Of a stretch of 64,000 nt of DNA, positions 1 to 9,912 are shown piece after piece. Under the pieces are notes generated by a model, which did not search any database, was not told the origin of the DNA, and saw only the letters and a program-made list of their open reading frames with translations. Source of the DNA: Spiroplasma helicoides (GTDB lineage: Bacteria > Bacillota_I > Bacilli_A > Mycoplasmatales > Mycoplasmataceae); contig NZ_CP017015.1 in the NCBI RefSeq assembly GCF_001715535.1, positions 930,001 through 994,000 on the forward strand, in the 5' to 3' direction. The translations under genes were made by a program, and so were the position numbers. Every line of letters begins with the position of its first letter. Position 1 is the first letter of the stretch.

Positions 1-319
1 TTTATTATCTGTATTAAAATTGTTCAAAACAAAATTGGCTATTCAATGAGAGGAAAAACCAAGAAAAGGTGGTATAAGTAGAACAATAACGGGGTTAATA
101 GAAAAACTATATGACGCAATTGTTACAAAATTTAAAGAGAAGTTTAAATTACTTCTTGTTTATACGGAAGTTGTTTCTCAAAAATTAATAGAAACAATTA
201 GAGAAAAAATGAATCTTAAGAAAATAAATTACCAAGAGGAAATACTTCCCACATCATTTGCTTGTCATGCTGGTCTAGACACAGTTGCAATAATTGCATA
301 TAAAGAAGAATTAGAATAA
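1..319 (+). CDS. DegV family protein, C-terminal part
   Basis: The open frame runs in from the left edge (first full codon at 2) and stops at TAA 317-319, giving about 105 residues. It contains an in-frame UGA at 47-49 read as Trp. The order KPRKGGISRT, a charged helix, LLLVYTEV and the ending HAGLDTVAIIAY matches the C-terminal half of DegV proteins, which bind a fatty acid in the cleft between two domains and in Firmicutes supply the FakB subunit of fatty acid kinase. The N-terminal domain lies outside the window. The family call rests on this half only. A hairpin terminator follows directly. Confidence 0.7.
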
Positions 320-325
320 AATATA

Positions 326-355
326 AAAAAGGCAATCAAATATAGTTGCCTTTTT
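326..355. terminator. Bidirectional intrinsic terminator
   Basis: The 10-bp stem AAAAAGGCAA / TTGCCTTTTT has a 10-nt loop and T-runs on both strands. It ends the degV transcript on the plus strand and the tRNA-Trp(CCA) transcript on the minus strand. Confidence 0.85.
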
Positions 356-372
356 ATTTTTTTGTTTAAACT

Positions 373-448
373 TGGCAGGGATAGCAGGACTTGAACCCAC
401 GACACTCGGATTTGGAGTCCGATGTTCTACCAACTGAACTATATCCCT
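373..448 (-). tRNA. tRNA-Trp (anticodon CCA, reads UGG)
   Basis: The 76-nt cloverleaf has an acceptor AGGGATA pairing with TATCCCT, an encoded CCA, a GGTTCAAGTCC T-arm and the anticodon loop ACTCCAAAT, so the anticodon is CCA. It is almost identical to the tRNA at 492-567 and lies downstream of it on the minus strand, with a terminator between them. It reads the rare UGG codon. Confidence 0.95.
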
Positions 449-450
449 AA

Positions 451-478
451 GAAAAACCCCACTATTACTAGCGGGGTT
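451..478 (-). terminator. Terminator between the two tRNA-Trp genes
   Basis: On the minus strand the hairpin AACCCC...GGGGTT (455-460 with 473-478, one internal mismatch next to the loop) is followed by a short T-run. It lies after tRNA-Trp(UCA) and before tRNA-Trp(CCA), so the downstream tRNA would be made only by read-through. No separate promoter is evident in the 43-bp gap. Confidence 0.75.
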
Positions 479-491
479 ATATTTTTTAATT

Positions 492-567
492 TGGCAGGGG
501 TAGCAGGACTTGAACCCACGACACTCGGATTTGAAGTCCGATGTTCTACCAACTGAACTATACCCCT
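492..567 (-). tRNA. tRNA-Trp (anticodon UCA, reads UGA)
   Basis: The 76-nt cloverleaf has the anticodon loop ACTTCAAAT (anticodon UCA) and an encoded CCA. The acceptor is AGGGGTA / TACCCCT. A tRNA-Trp with UCA anticodon decodes UGA, so this gene is direct evidence for table 4. It is the promoter-proximal of the two tRNA-Trp genes, in keeping with UGA being the main Trp codon throughout the window. Confidence 0.97.
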
Positions 568-570
568 AAC

Positions 571-615
571 AATAACTATTAAATTATACAATAAAATGAT
601 AAATTAATAGTTATT
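571..615 (-). promoter_or_regulatory. Promoter of the tRNA-Trp pair, flanked by an inverted repeat
   Basis: A minus-strand TATAAT (583-588) sits 16 bp upstream of the tRNA-Trp(UCA) 5' end. No good -35 is visible. The -10 lies between arms of an 11-bp inverted repeat (AATAACTATTA 571-581 and its complement 605-615), which could also act as a terminator for fur transcripts or as a binding site. Confidence 0.55.
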
Positions 616-619
616 TTTT

Positions 620-1054
620 TTATTTTTTACAGTCACTGCATAAACCGTGAAGTTCAAGTTTAAAATGTTCTAAATCAAAATCAATACTTTCAGTTATTCT
701 TTTTAAATGCAATAATAATTCATTATCCAATGATGAACTAGCAATATGGTCAAACTTTCCACATTTATGACACTTCAAATGTGTTAATTGAGGTGAAATT
801 GCTTCATATATTATTTGTTTACCATTAATTGTATTAGCAAATAATAAATGAAGTTCCAACAATAAATCTATATTGTTATATACAGACATAATGTTTACAT
901 TTTCTATTTCATTTTCCAATTCACTTATAAGCTCATTTACTGTGAAATGTCTTCTTGTTGAAAGTATCTTTAAAATTGATTGTCTAACATTAGTTAACTT
1001 TATTTTTTTTTCTTTAAAAATCTTTAAGTATTCATCATACAATGAGTCATTCAT
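620..1054 (-). CDS. fur: Fur/PerR-family metal-dependent repressor
   Basis: A 144-residue protein of normal Fur-family length. Residues 1-80 form the winged helix with the expected KLTNVRQSILKIL start and a SVYNNIDLL recognition-helix region. The C-terminal half carries two CxxC pairs (KCHKCG and LCSDC), the structural zinc site, and His-rich segments (LTHLKC, LEHFKLELHG) that would form the sensing site. Fur, PerR and Zur cannot be separated from sequence alone. It starts one base after the acpP stop, so it is translated from the same mRNA, and it is followed by the tRNA-Trp genes. Mollicutes have few regulators, so it probably controls metal or peroxide responses. Confidence 0.85.
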   Translation of the reverse strand: MNDSLYDEYLKIFKEKKIKLTNVRQSILKILSTRRHFTVNELISELENEIENVNIMSVYNNIDLLLELHLLFANTINGKQIIYEAISPQLTHLKCHKCGKFDHIASSSLDNELLLHLKRITESIDFDLEHFKLELHGLCSDCKK

Positions 1055-1055
1055 T

Positions 1056-1283
1056 TTATTGTTTTACCAGATTTTCTATTACTTTAACCAAATCATTCAC
1101 TGTTTTAATTTCTAATAATTGATCATCTGATAATGATACATTAAGTTTTTCTTCAAGTTGGACTATCATATCCATTAAATCTAGTGAATCAAGCCCTAAG
1201 CTTCTAAACTCACTATCTCCTACTATATTTCCTTTTGCACCTCTATTAATTAGAGTTTTTTTAATTTCTTCAAAATAGTTCAT
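1056..1283 (-). CDS. acpP: Acyl carrier protein
   Basis: A 75-residue acidic protein with the phosphopantetheine attachment motif GLDSLDLMDM; the Ser of DSL is the modified residue. Length and helix pattern match ACP. It carries acyl chains as thioesters and takes its prosthetic group from CoA, whose synthesis genes lie at 15.4-16.7 kb. No fatty acid synthase genes are in this window, so its role may be in phospholipid acylation or lipid exchange. It sits between an unknown membrane protein (17 bp upstream) and fur (1 bp downstream), in one operon. Confidence 0.93.
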   Translation of the reverse strand: MNYFEEIKKTLINRGAKGNIVGDSEFRSLGLDSLDLMDMIVQLEEKLNVSLSDDQLLEIKTVNDLVKVIENLVKQ

Positions 1284-1299
1284 ATTTTTTCACCAAACC

Positions 1300-1926
1300 T
1301 TATCCTTTATATTGTAATTGATAATTTCAAAAAATGTCAGTTTTTAAAAATTTTGCACTATTATAAAAAACCTTTACTCTTTTTGGGTACTTTTTATCGT
1401 CAAATTTAAAGTTTATATTTATTTGACTATTTTTAGGACCTAATTTATTAAGTTCTTTTAAGAATTGCACTTTAAAATTGTCTTTTTTAATATAGGGCTG
1501 ATAGTTATTAAAGCCTATAAAGTTTATTTTTTGTTGTTTTGTGAATGTTATTCTAAGACTTTTTTCCATAAAATCGGGTTTTTCCATAACTATTTCCTGT
1601 TTTTCACTAGTTTTGGGACTATTTATCTTAGATTCTTCTTTTGGTTTGGTTTTTGGAAGATTTGCGGATATGTTATTATCGTTATGATCATCATTTTTAG
1701 AACTATTATCTATATTATTTTTATTTTCTTCATTTTTAGGAGAGTTTGAATTTGGCTCACCAGAGTCTTCGTTATTGTTGTTTTCAAGTTTATTTTCATC
1801 AATAACCACATCAGTTTTATTTAATAAATAATTTCTAATTAAAAAGAAGGTGGTTGTACTAATTAATGAAACCAATAGCAATATAGGGACCATTATTTTA
1901 AATAACTTTTTTTTCATTTTTTTCAA
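1300..1926 (-). CDS. Unknown membrane-anchored protein, Asn/Lys/Ser-rich
   Basis: 208 residues with one in-frame UGA (1327-1329); the stop is TAA 1300-1302. The start is a Lys-rich stretch followed by one hydrophobic helix (about residues 11-32, MVPILLLVSLISTTTFFLI), then about 70 residues rich in Asn, Ser, Lys and Glu that look disordered, and a C-terminal segment of about 70 residues with beta-type alternation. This fits a single-pass protein with its bulk outside the cell. There is no lipobox Cys. Its start overlaps the end of the upstream gene by 29 bp in another frame, so the two are probably translationally coupled and may act together. I recognise no family. Confidence 0.65.
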
Positions 1927-3127
1927 TAAACTCCTTCACTGATTTATAATCGTCATTTTCTAAATCCATATAGTCCTCATTTTTAAAGCTAACAAGGTCT
2001 TCATCTTTGGCTTCAAAACTTTCGTTATCACTTTCTACAAATAATTTTGTATAATCGGTATCTTTTGTGGTTTTTTTAATTGAAAATTTATAGTTATCGA
2101 CTTCAATATTTTTCACATATTGAATATCTGTTTCTACTTCAGGATTACAAATCACACCTTGTTGTCCAAATTCATCTTCTACTACTTTTAATGTTTTTTC
2201 ATCAACAACAGATTTAACAGTCGACTTAATTGTGAAATCATTTTGATGTCTTTCAATGATATCATCAGCAAATTTTTTAATTTCGTAATAATTATTTTTA
2301 TCTTTTAAATATAACTCATTATTTGTTTTTAAATCTAATGACTTAGAAAAACCTTCTGCATAACTTTCTAAATAATCTCAGTTAGGATCAAGCGATATTG
2401 ACGACCTTGTTTTTTGATTAAGCTTATTTTTATAAGTAAAATGTAAATCAAAATCTACTCGATTAGGATTAGTATTTAAAAACTCAAAATTGTATATTCT
2501 TTCTATTAAAGGTTTTATTGATATAGTCTTTTTACCAAAGAATGATTTAGCAAAACTTGCAAAAAAAACTTGGTCTATTCTTGTTATTCCATCATTTTCT
2601 TTTATAAGATATGGTGTTGTATCAATACTTATTTTAAAGTTTGAAGTTGTTAATTTTTTTTCATTTCCAATTAATACACCACTAAAATTTAAATTAATAG
2701 TTTTTTTATCTCGAATTTTATCTAAGGGGACTAAAACTTCTTTAAATTCATCTCCATAAAAATGAATATTTTTACTGTGTTCTATGTCAGGAGTAGTTCC
2801 TTGTCACTCAATATAACTATCTTTATCATTTTTTGATATCAATTCATTTGATCCATTTGTATTTAAATAAACACTAACCCTACCAACTATACGATCTGGT
2901 AATTTTAAAATAAATTTGTTTTCTATTGGTTTGGCATTGAAATTGTTATAGTTGAAAATGGGTCTAATAAATACTTTATAATAATTTTTTCCGTTTTTTT
3001 GAATAGGTTCCGACTGCATTATCATTTCTATTGACATATTATTTATAACTCCAAAGTATGGTTTTACTTTATTTTCAAGCTCATCTCTATTCGAAATCAA
3101 ACGCTCATTTGGTACTTCTACAAACAT
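1898..3127 (-). CDS. Unknown soluble protein, first gene of the acpP-fur operon
   Basis: 409 residues with in-frame UGA codons at Trp positions (for example 2804-2806). I chose ATG 3127 because GGAGGTG lies 6 bases upstream; a GTG at 3142 overlaps that Shine-Dalgarno. There is no signal peptide or membrane helix. The protein is rich in Lys, Asn, Asp and Glu, with beta-strand-like segments in the N-terminal 250 residues and a very acidic tail (about 330-405). It overlaps the next gene, a membrane-anchored protein, by 29 bp. No family is recognised. It follows the guaB terminator with only about 30 bp for a promoter, so it may depend partly on read-through. Confidence 0.65.
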
Positions 3128-3154
3128 TTTATTCACCTCCACTTTAATAAACGT

Positions 3155-3183
3155 AAAAAAAAATTGGTTTATGCCAATTTTTT

Positions 3184-3185
<2 letters not shown>
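3155..3185 (-). terminator. Terminator after guaB
   Basis: The minus-strand stem AAATTGG / CCAATTT (3174-3180 with 3161-3167), 6-nt loop and nine T residues start right after the guaB TAA. Confidence 0.85.
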
Positions 3186-4653
<1,468 letters not shown>

Positions 4654-4684
4654 AGTTCCCCCCGTTAGTAACTAATTACTATAT

Positions 4685-4690
4685 ATTATA
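4685..4690 (-). promoter_or_regulatory. Candidate guaB -10
   Basis: Minus-strand TATAAT 32 bp upstream of the guaB start, at the edge of the tandem 24-bp repeat. No clear -35. Each repeat copy also contains GATTATA, giving a second possible -10. Confidence 0.4.
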
Positions 4691-4734
4691 ATCTAAGTTA
4701 TTCGATATTTTATAATCTAAGTTATTCGATATTT
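4687..4734. repeat. Two exact tandem copies of a 24-bp unit between guaA and guaB
   Basis: The unit starting TATAATCTAAGTTATTCG is present twice in a row (4687-4710 and 4711-4734) with no mismatch. It lies between the guaA stop and the guaB promoter region. It may be a simple slippage duplication or a repeated binding site. Confidence 0.85.
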
Positions 4735-4737
4735 TAT

Positions 4738-6279
4738 TTATTCTCATTCAATTGTTCCTGGCGGTTTTGATGTTATATCATAAACAACCCTGTTAACACC
4801 TTTAACCTTATTAATTATTAGATTTGTAACTTCATCTAAAAATTCTCATGGAAGATGAGTCGCGGTTGCTGTCATAAAATCAATGGTATTAACACTTCTT
4901 AAAGCAACAACATAATCATAAGTTCTATTATCTCCCATTACTCCCACAGTTTTAACTGGTAAAATCGTTGCAAAAGCTTGGCTCACTTTATCATAAAGAT
5001 TGTGTTCTAATAATTTATTAATAAAAATATCATCTACTTCTCTTAAGATATCTGCTTTTTCTTTTGTAACTTCGTTTATTATTCTTACACCTAATCCAGG
5101 TCCAGGAAATGGGTGTCTATTTACCACCAAATCACTTAGTCCTAATTTTCTCCCAACTTCTCTAACTTCATCTTTGAAAAGAGTTCTTAATGGTTCAAGA
5201 AGTGTAAATTTTAAGTCTTGTGGTAGTCCTCCAACATTATGATGTGATTTTATAGTTTTAGAACTATGATCTTTTGAAGAAGACTCAATCACATCTGGAT
5301 AAATTGTTCCTTGTGCTAAAAATTTAGCCCCTTTCATAATTTTGGCTTGTTCATTAAAAACATCAACAAAATTTTTACCTATAATTTTTCTTTTATCTTC
5401 TGGATCTTTGACACCTTCTAAAGCTTTATAAAATCTTTCACTTGCGTCAACCAACTTTATATTCATGTCAAATTGCTTAGTGTATGTTTCCATAACTTTT
5501 TTAGCTTCATCTTTTCTTAAGAGTCCAGTATCTACAAAAATACAAGTTAATTTTTTACCAATTGATTTTGATATAAGAGCTGCTGCAACCGATGAATCAA
5601 CTCCACCACTTAACCCAAGAATTACATCATCCTTTTGAACTGTTGTTTTAATTTCTTCAATTTTTTGCTCAATGAATTTATCCATGTTTCAATCCTTAAC
5701 AGCAAAACAAATACCAAAAACAAAGTTTTCAAGCATTTGTGTACCTTGTTCACTATGAGTAACTTCACAATGAAATTGAACACCATAAATCGATTTATCT
5801 GAATTTGCAATTGCTGCAATAGAAGAATCAGAGTGCGCTATTTTTTCAAAATTATCAGGCATTTTAGTCAAATGATCTGCATGACTCATTCAAACTTGCT
5901 TTTTATCATCGACATTTTTAAATAGCTTATTTTCTTTTTTGTCTAAGTATAGAACAGCTTTTCCAAATTCTTGAGTATCTGCTAGTTCAACTTTACCACC
6001 AAAAGTTTCTGCAATAAGTTGCATTCCATAACACACCCCTAATATTGGGATGTTTAAGTCAAAAATTGCTTTATCAATACTATAAGCATCATTTAAGTAA
6101 ACACTAGAAGGACCTCCTGATAAAATTATTCCTTTTAAATTTTTGTACTTTTTAACCTCTTCAGCTTTTATATTAAAATTTATAACTTCACTAAATACCC
6201 CTAGTTCTCTAACTCTTCTTGATAAAAGTTGCGTGTATTGACTACCGTAGTCTAAAATAATAATCTGTGTATTGTTCAT
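4738..6279 (-). CDS. guaA: GMP synthase (glutamine-hydrolysing)
   Basis: 513 residues with three in-frame UGA Trp codons; the final residues IEWE end at TAA 4738-4740. It aminates XMP to GMP with glutamine and ATP. The N-terminal class I amidotransferase has the nucleophile elbow GVCYGMQ and the His-Glu pair in [10 protein letters not shown]. The ATP-pyrophosphatase P-loop [13 protein letters not shown] follows at about residues 208-220, and the dimerisation domain carries [10 protein letters not shown]. It lies just upstream of guaB. No purine-riboswitch fold is apparent in the short leader between tRNA-His and the start. Confidence 0.97.
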
Positions 6280-6311
6280 GTTTTCTCCTAATCAAAATTA
6301 TTTTATCAAAA

Positions 6312-6340
6312 TAAAAACTCACAAGTATAAACAAGTGAGT
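6312..6340 (-). terminator. Terminator after tRNA-His
   Basis: The minus-strand ACTCAC...GTGAGT stem (6335-6340 with 6317-6322) is followed by a T-rich run, between tRNA-His and guaA. The stem is short with an imperfect inner part, so guaA may receive some read-through. Confidence 0.65.
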
Positions 6341-6354
6341 ATCTTTTCATTTAA

Positions 6355-6431
6355 TGGGGCGTATAAAGGGAATCGAACCCTCGAATGCCGGAACCACAAT
6401 CCGGAGCGTTAACCACTTCGCCATATACGCC
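6355..6431 (-). tRNA. tRNA-His (anticodon GUG)
   Basis: Acceptor GGCGTAT pairs with ATACGCC, the anticodon loop is ATTGTGGTT, and discriminator C73 and CCA are encoded. The base immediately 5' of the acceptor stem (position -1, complement of 6432) is T rather than the G usually encoded in bacterial tRNA-His genes. Confidence 0.94.
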
Positions 6432-6437
6432 ATATAA

Positions 6438-6506
6438 GACCTAAATATTATACTAAAAAAAATGATTTCCTAACAAAAAAGTAAAATATTTTTTTATATT
6501 TAGGTC
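6438..6506. repeat. Perfect 11-bp inverted repeat around the tRNA-His promoter
   Basis: GACCTAAATAT (6438-6448) and its exact complement (6496-6506) are separated by 47 bp that contain the tRNA-His -10 and -35. The repeat could form a long-loop hairpin at the end of the upstream gene or a paired protein-binding site. Confidence 0.7.
6447..6476 (-). promoter_or_regulatory. tRNA-His promoter
   Basis: Minus-strand TATAAT (6447-6452) with TTGTTA (6471-6476), 18-bp spacing. Transcription would start about 10 bases before the tRNA. Confidence 0.65.
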
Positions 6507-6531
6507 ATAAATAGCACTTTAAATCATATTA

Positions 6532-9500
6532 TTATGAAATTGTTAAAATTTCAGGTCTTTCTAAAATTTCTTTAACTTTTGATAAAAATCTTCCTGCTTC
6601 TGCAGCATCAATAATTCTTTGATCAACTGTTAAACTCATATGCATAATTGCTTTAATTGCTAATTTTTCATTACTTACAACAACAGGTTTTTTAACAACT
6701 TTTCCAACCCCAATAACAGCTGCGTTTGGGTAAAAAATTGTTGGTGTTGCTTGGATAGCACCAATATTACCATAATTAGCAATAGTTATTGTGCTTCCAT
6801 CTGTCTCATAATTGAAAAGTTCTCCTGCTCTTAATCTGACAGTCATTTCTTTAATGTCGATTGCAACATCTTTAACTGAAAGTTTTTCAACAAATCTAAG
6901 CACAGGTATTATTAATCCCTCACTTGTTTCAGTTGCCAATCCAATATTGTGGTATTTTTTAATAACAACTTCATTTGTTTCAGGGTCATAACTTGAATTT
7001 AATTTTGGATATTCTTCTAATGCAATGCTAATAGCCTTTGCAATGAAAGCAATTGTTGAGAATTTTATGTTCCCTTGATTTTGTTTTAAAATGTGTTTCA
7101 ATTTTAAAATAGCAGTCATATCAATTTCAGTAGAAATTGTTAAAGGTGGAATGTAGTTTTGAGATAAAATCATAGATTTAACAGCTGAGTTTCTGTTTGA
7201 ATTAACTTTTTCTCTAGATACAACCTTATTTTCATCTTGACCTTCAAAATCCAAATAACCAATTGTTTCATCTGGTTTTTGAGATTCAAAATCAACAGTT
7301 TTCATATTGTCATAATTTTTTGATTTTCTTTTATTTGTTTGTTCATTATGATCGTTATATCGATCATTTGATCTTTCTAGTTCATATTTAAAATTATCTA
7401 TCTCTTTTTTTATGATACTTTTAACATCATCGCTATTAGAGTTTACTTTTTGACCACCAACAGCTAAGTTTTGCATTAAGTTTTGCATTAAAACATACTG
7501 CATCAGTTGAGAAAAAGTATCGGTTCCTCCATTTACTGGAACTGAATTATTTATTTTTTGTGTTGCTAAATTTAGCTGGTTTTGCTGAATTAGTGCTTTT
7601 TGTAAATCATTTATTTGATTTTGTAAATAAGCAATATTTTCCTCTGCTCTTGGGTCCCCAGTTCTAGATCTATATTCACCATCTAAATCATTTAAACTTC
7701 TGTTCAATTGTTTTTGAACTTTTTTGGGTGTTTTATCATAAACTTCTTCAGAATAATTTTGATATTGATTAACTGGTTCATCATAAAAACTTTGTTGTTG
7801 ATTTTGGTGGTTTTGCATTGGTTGTTGGTTTTGTATTGGTTGTTGGTTTTGGTGGTTTTGTATTGGTTGGTGGTTTTGGTGGTTTTGCATTGGTTGTTGG
7901 TTTTGGTAGTTTTGCATTGGTTGTTGGTTTTGTATTGGTTCATCATAAAAACTATTTTGTTTGTTTTGCATTGGTTGTTGGTTTTGGTAGTTTTGCATTG
8001 GTTGTTGATTTTGCATTGGTTGTTGGTTTTGCATTGGTTGTTGGTTTTGCATTGGTTGTTGGTTTTGCATTGGTTGTTGGTTTTGATAGTTTTTCATTGG
8101 TTCATCATAAAAACTATTTTGTTGATTTTGAATTGGTTCATAAGTATCATCCAATGTATAAGTTTCAATTTCATCTTCTTTTGGTTCATTATCAGAATCA
8201 TATCAAGGTTTACTGTTTCTTAAATTCATATGTTGAGCATCATCCAACGAAGAAAAAGAAACACCTTCTTCAAGAGCTCTTAAATATTCTAAATATGAAG
8301 TATATAAATTACTTGCTCTTAATCAAGATTCAAATTCTTTTTTACCTTGTTTTGTATCTTTAAAAGCAATTTGAACTTGTCTACCATTAGCACCTTGAAC
8401 TGGAACTTTTGCAAAAAATCTCTTAGGTATTTTACCTTGCTCCATCAGAACCAAATATTTTGGTTTTTCTTGACTTAAACCTGATTCAACCGCTTTTTTT
8501 CTGCTTTCAATAGTATTTCTTTTATCACTATCTTTTATCAAATGTCATCTACGGTTTATGTCATATAAATTAGCAAGTTTTGATTCTGCATAACTTCTAT
8601 TGCTTTTATTACCAATTTCTTTAAGCAATTGCTCTGGTTTCTTTTTTGGCATAATTGAACTTCCTGGCAAAGCATAATCATTTGCATCAATAATTTCAGG
8701 TTCTTGTTCTTCTACATATGAATCAGGTGAAATACCATTATCTCTTTGTGTTTTTGGTGGGTAATTATTTTCATTAACTTGGTATTCATTATACCCTTGT
8801 TGTGGTCTTTGGTTACTCAAGCCACTCACCCCCCCTGATTTACGATCATTGTCAAGAATTGCATTTTCTTTTGTAGCTACTATATCTCTTTCTAAAACAC
8901 TAGGGTCTCCCCCTGCACTATTTAGCTTTTCCATTCTAGAAGCTATAATGTTTCTCATTATTAAAGGACGACCTTTTTCATCCAATTTTGACATTGCATC
9001 AATGTGCTTATCGCCATCTACTTCTTTAAATTGATTTTCTTCTAACAATTTTTCTTTTCTTGCTTGAATTAATTGTCTAAATTTACTTGGACCACCACCA
9101 GCATTTTTCCCAAAAACATTACCTGGATCATCTTTAAGTAAATCTGTTGTATTCATTTTTAATAAATCATCAGCTGGAATATCACCCATTAATTTATTTT
9201 GAGGTGCATTTTTGATTGAGTTTTGGATGTTAGCTCTCATTTGAGCAAATCTATCTTTCATTGGTGAATCTGGTGTCATAGATTTATCCTTCTCCTCAAG
9301 TTGTTCCAACTTTTCTCTACTATCAACAATATCTTCTTGACCTGTTGAAAAAGGAGTTATTGCTTGATTGTATTTATCATAAACAACAGCTCCAGAGAAT
9401 TGATCAGCTTCAGATTCAGCTAACTGTAATCTACTATCATCTACTTCTGGGGGAATAAAAATTCCGTCAACAACTCCAGTGTTCGCTGACTCAACTACCT

Positions 9501-9759
9501 CTTCACTTTGTTTACTAAATTTTGCAATTTCTTTTTCACCAATGGCTATATTGGCAAGAATACTGTTATTTTTTACTGGGCTACCTAATTTGATAGTTTT
9601 AACAATTAAACCATTGTAGTTTGATTTGATTGTTATATCTGTACCATCATCTAATTTAATAAGGGCAAAATCATCTCCAAATGAGATGTTATTACCTGTA
9701 AAGAGTCATTCAACTAATGTTCCTTTTGAAGGTAAATTTCTTGCCCTTAAATGTACCAT
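6532..9759 (-). CDS. Large E2-like protein with degenerate lipoyl-like and acyltransferase domains and Gln/Asn repeats
   Basis: 1075 residues in one table-4 frame. Residues 1-80 resemble a lipoyl/biotinyl domain (ALIKLDDGTDITIKSNYNG), but the modified Lys of the usual DK turn is missing. Residues 80-400 are charged and low complexity. Residues 407-500 form a basic, possibly folded segment. Residues 550-655 are repeats of the type NQQPMQ. Residues about 856-1075 align with the 2-oxoacid dehydrogenase E2 core (PPLTISTEIDMTAIL, IGLATETSEGLIIPVL, TITIANYGNIGAIQATPTI). The catalytic DHRxxDG is DQRIIDA here (Gln near 1047), so acyltransferase activity is unlikely. It has its own extended -10 and no pyruvate dehydrogenase neighbours. 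It is probably a structural or scaffold protein derived from PdhC; that function is inference. Confidence 0.7.
7795..8100 (-). repeat. Tandem short repeats encoding Gln/Asn-rich units
   Basis: About fifteen copies of a short unit (typically 18 bp, with longer variants) encode NQQPMQ-type segments, interrupted by two copies of a SFYDEP block. Near-identical DNA copies make this a likely site of length variation. The long plus-strand frames across it are antisense to the repeats. Confidence 0.85.
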
Positions 9760-9778
9760 AGTATCCCCATTCCTTTAT

Positions 9779-9787
9779 ATTATACCA
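9779..9787 (-). promoter_or_regulatory. Extended -10 promoter of the E2-like gene
   Basis: Minus-strand TGGTATAAT; the predicted start lies only about 13 bases before the ATG, so the leader is very short. The same TGG-TATAAT element precedes ecfA1 (36609-36617). Confidence 0.65.
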
Positions 9788-9912
9788 CTTTTTATGCCTT
9801 TTTTTAAGTGTTTATAGTCTTAACCCATTGTATTCCATATTTATTATATTATAATACTATTTAAAATGATATTTTCCTATATAATGTTTAAAGAAAAGGA
9901 GGAACTTAGAAA

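Noticed and set aside
6280-6354. Possible purine riboswitch upstream of guaA
   Set aside because: Only about 75 bp separates guaA from tRNA-His, and it holds a simple terminator hairpin. The three-way-junction conserved bases of the purine aptamer are not visible.
7708-8363. Two long plus-strand frames rich in Val, Gly, Leu and Trp
   Set aside because: They are antisense to the Gln/Asn repeats of the E2-like gene; the repeat keeps several frames open. No Shine-Dalgarno or family match.
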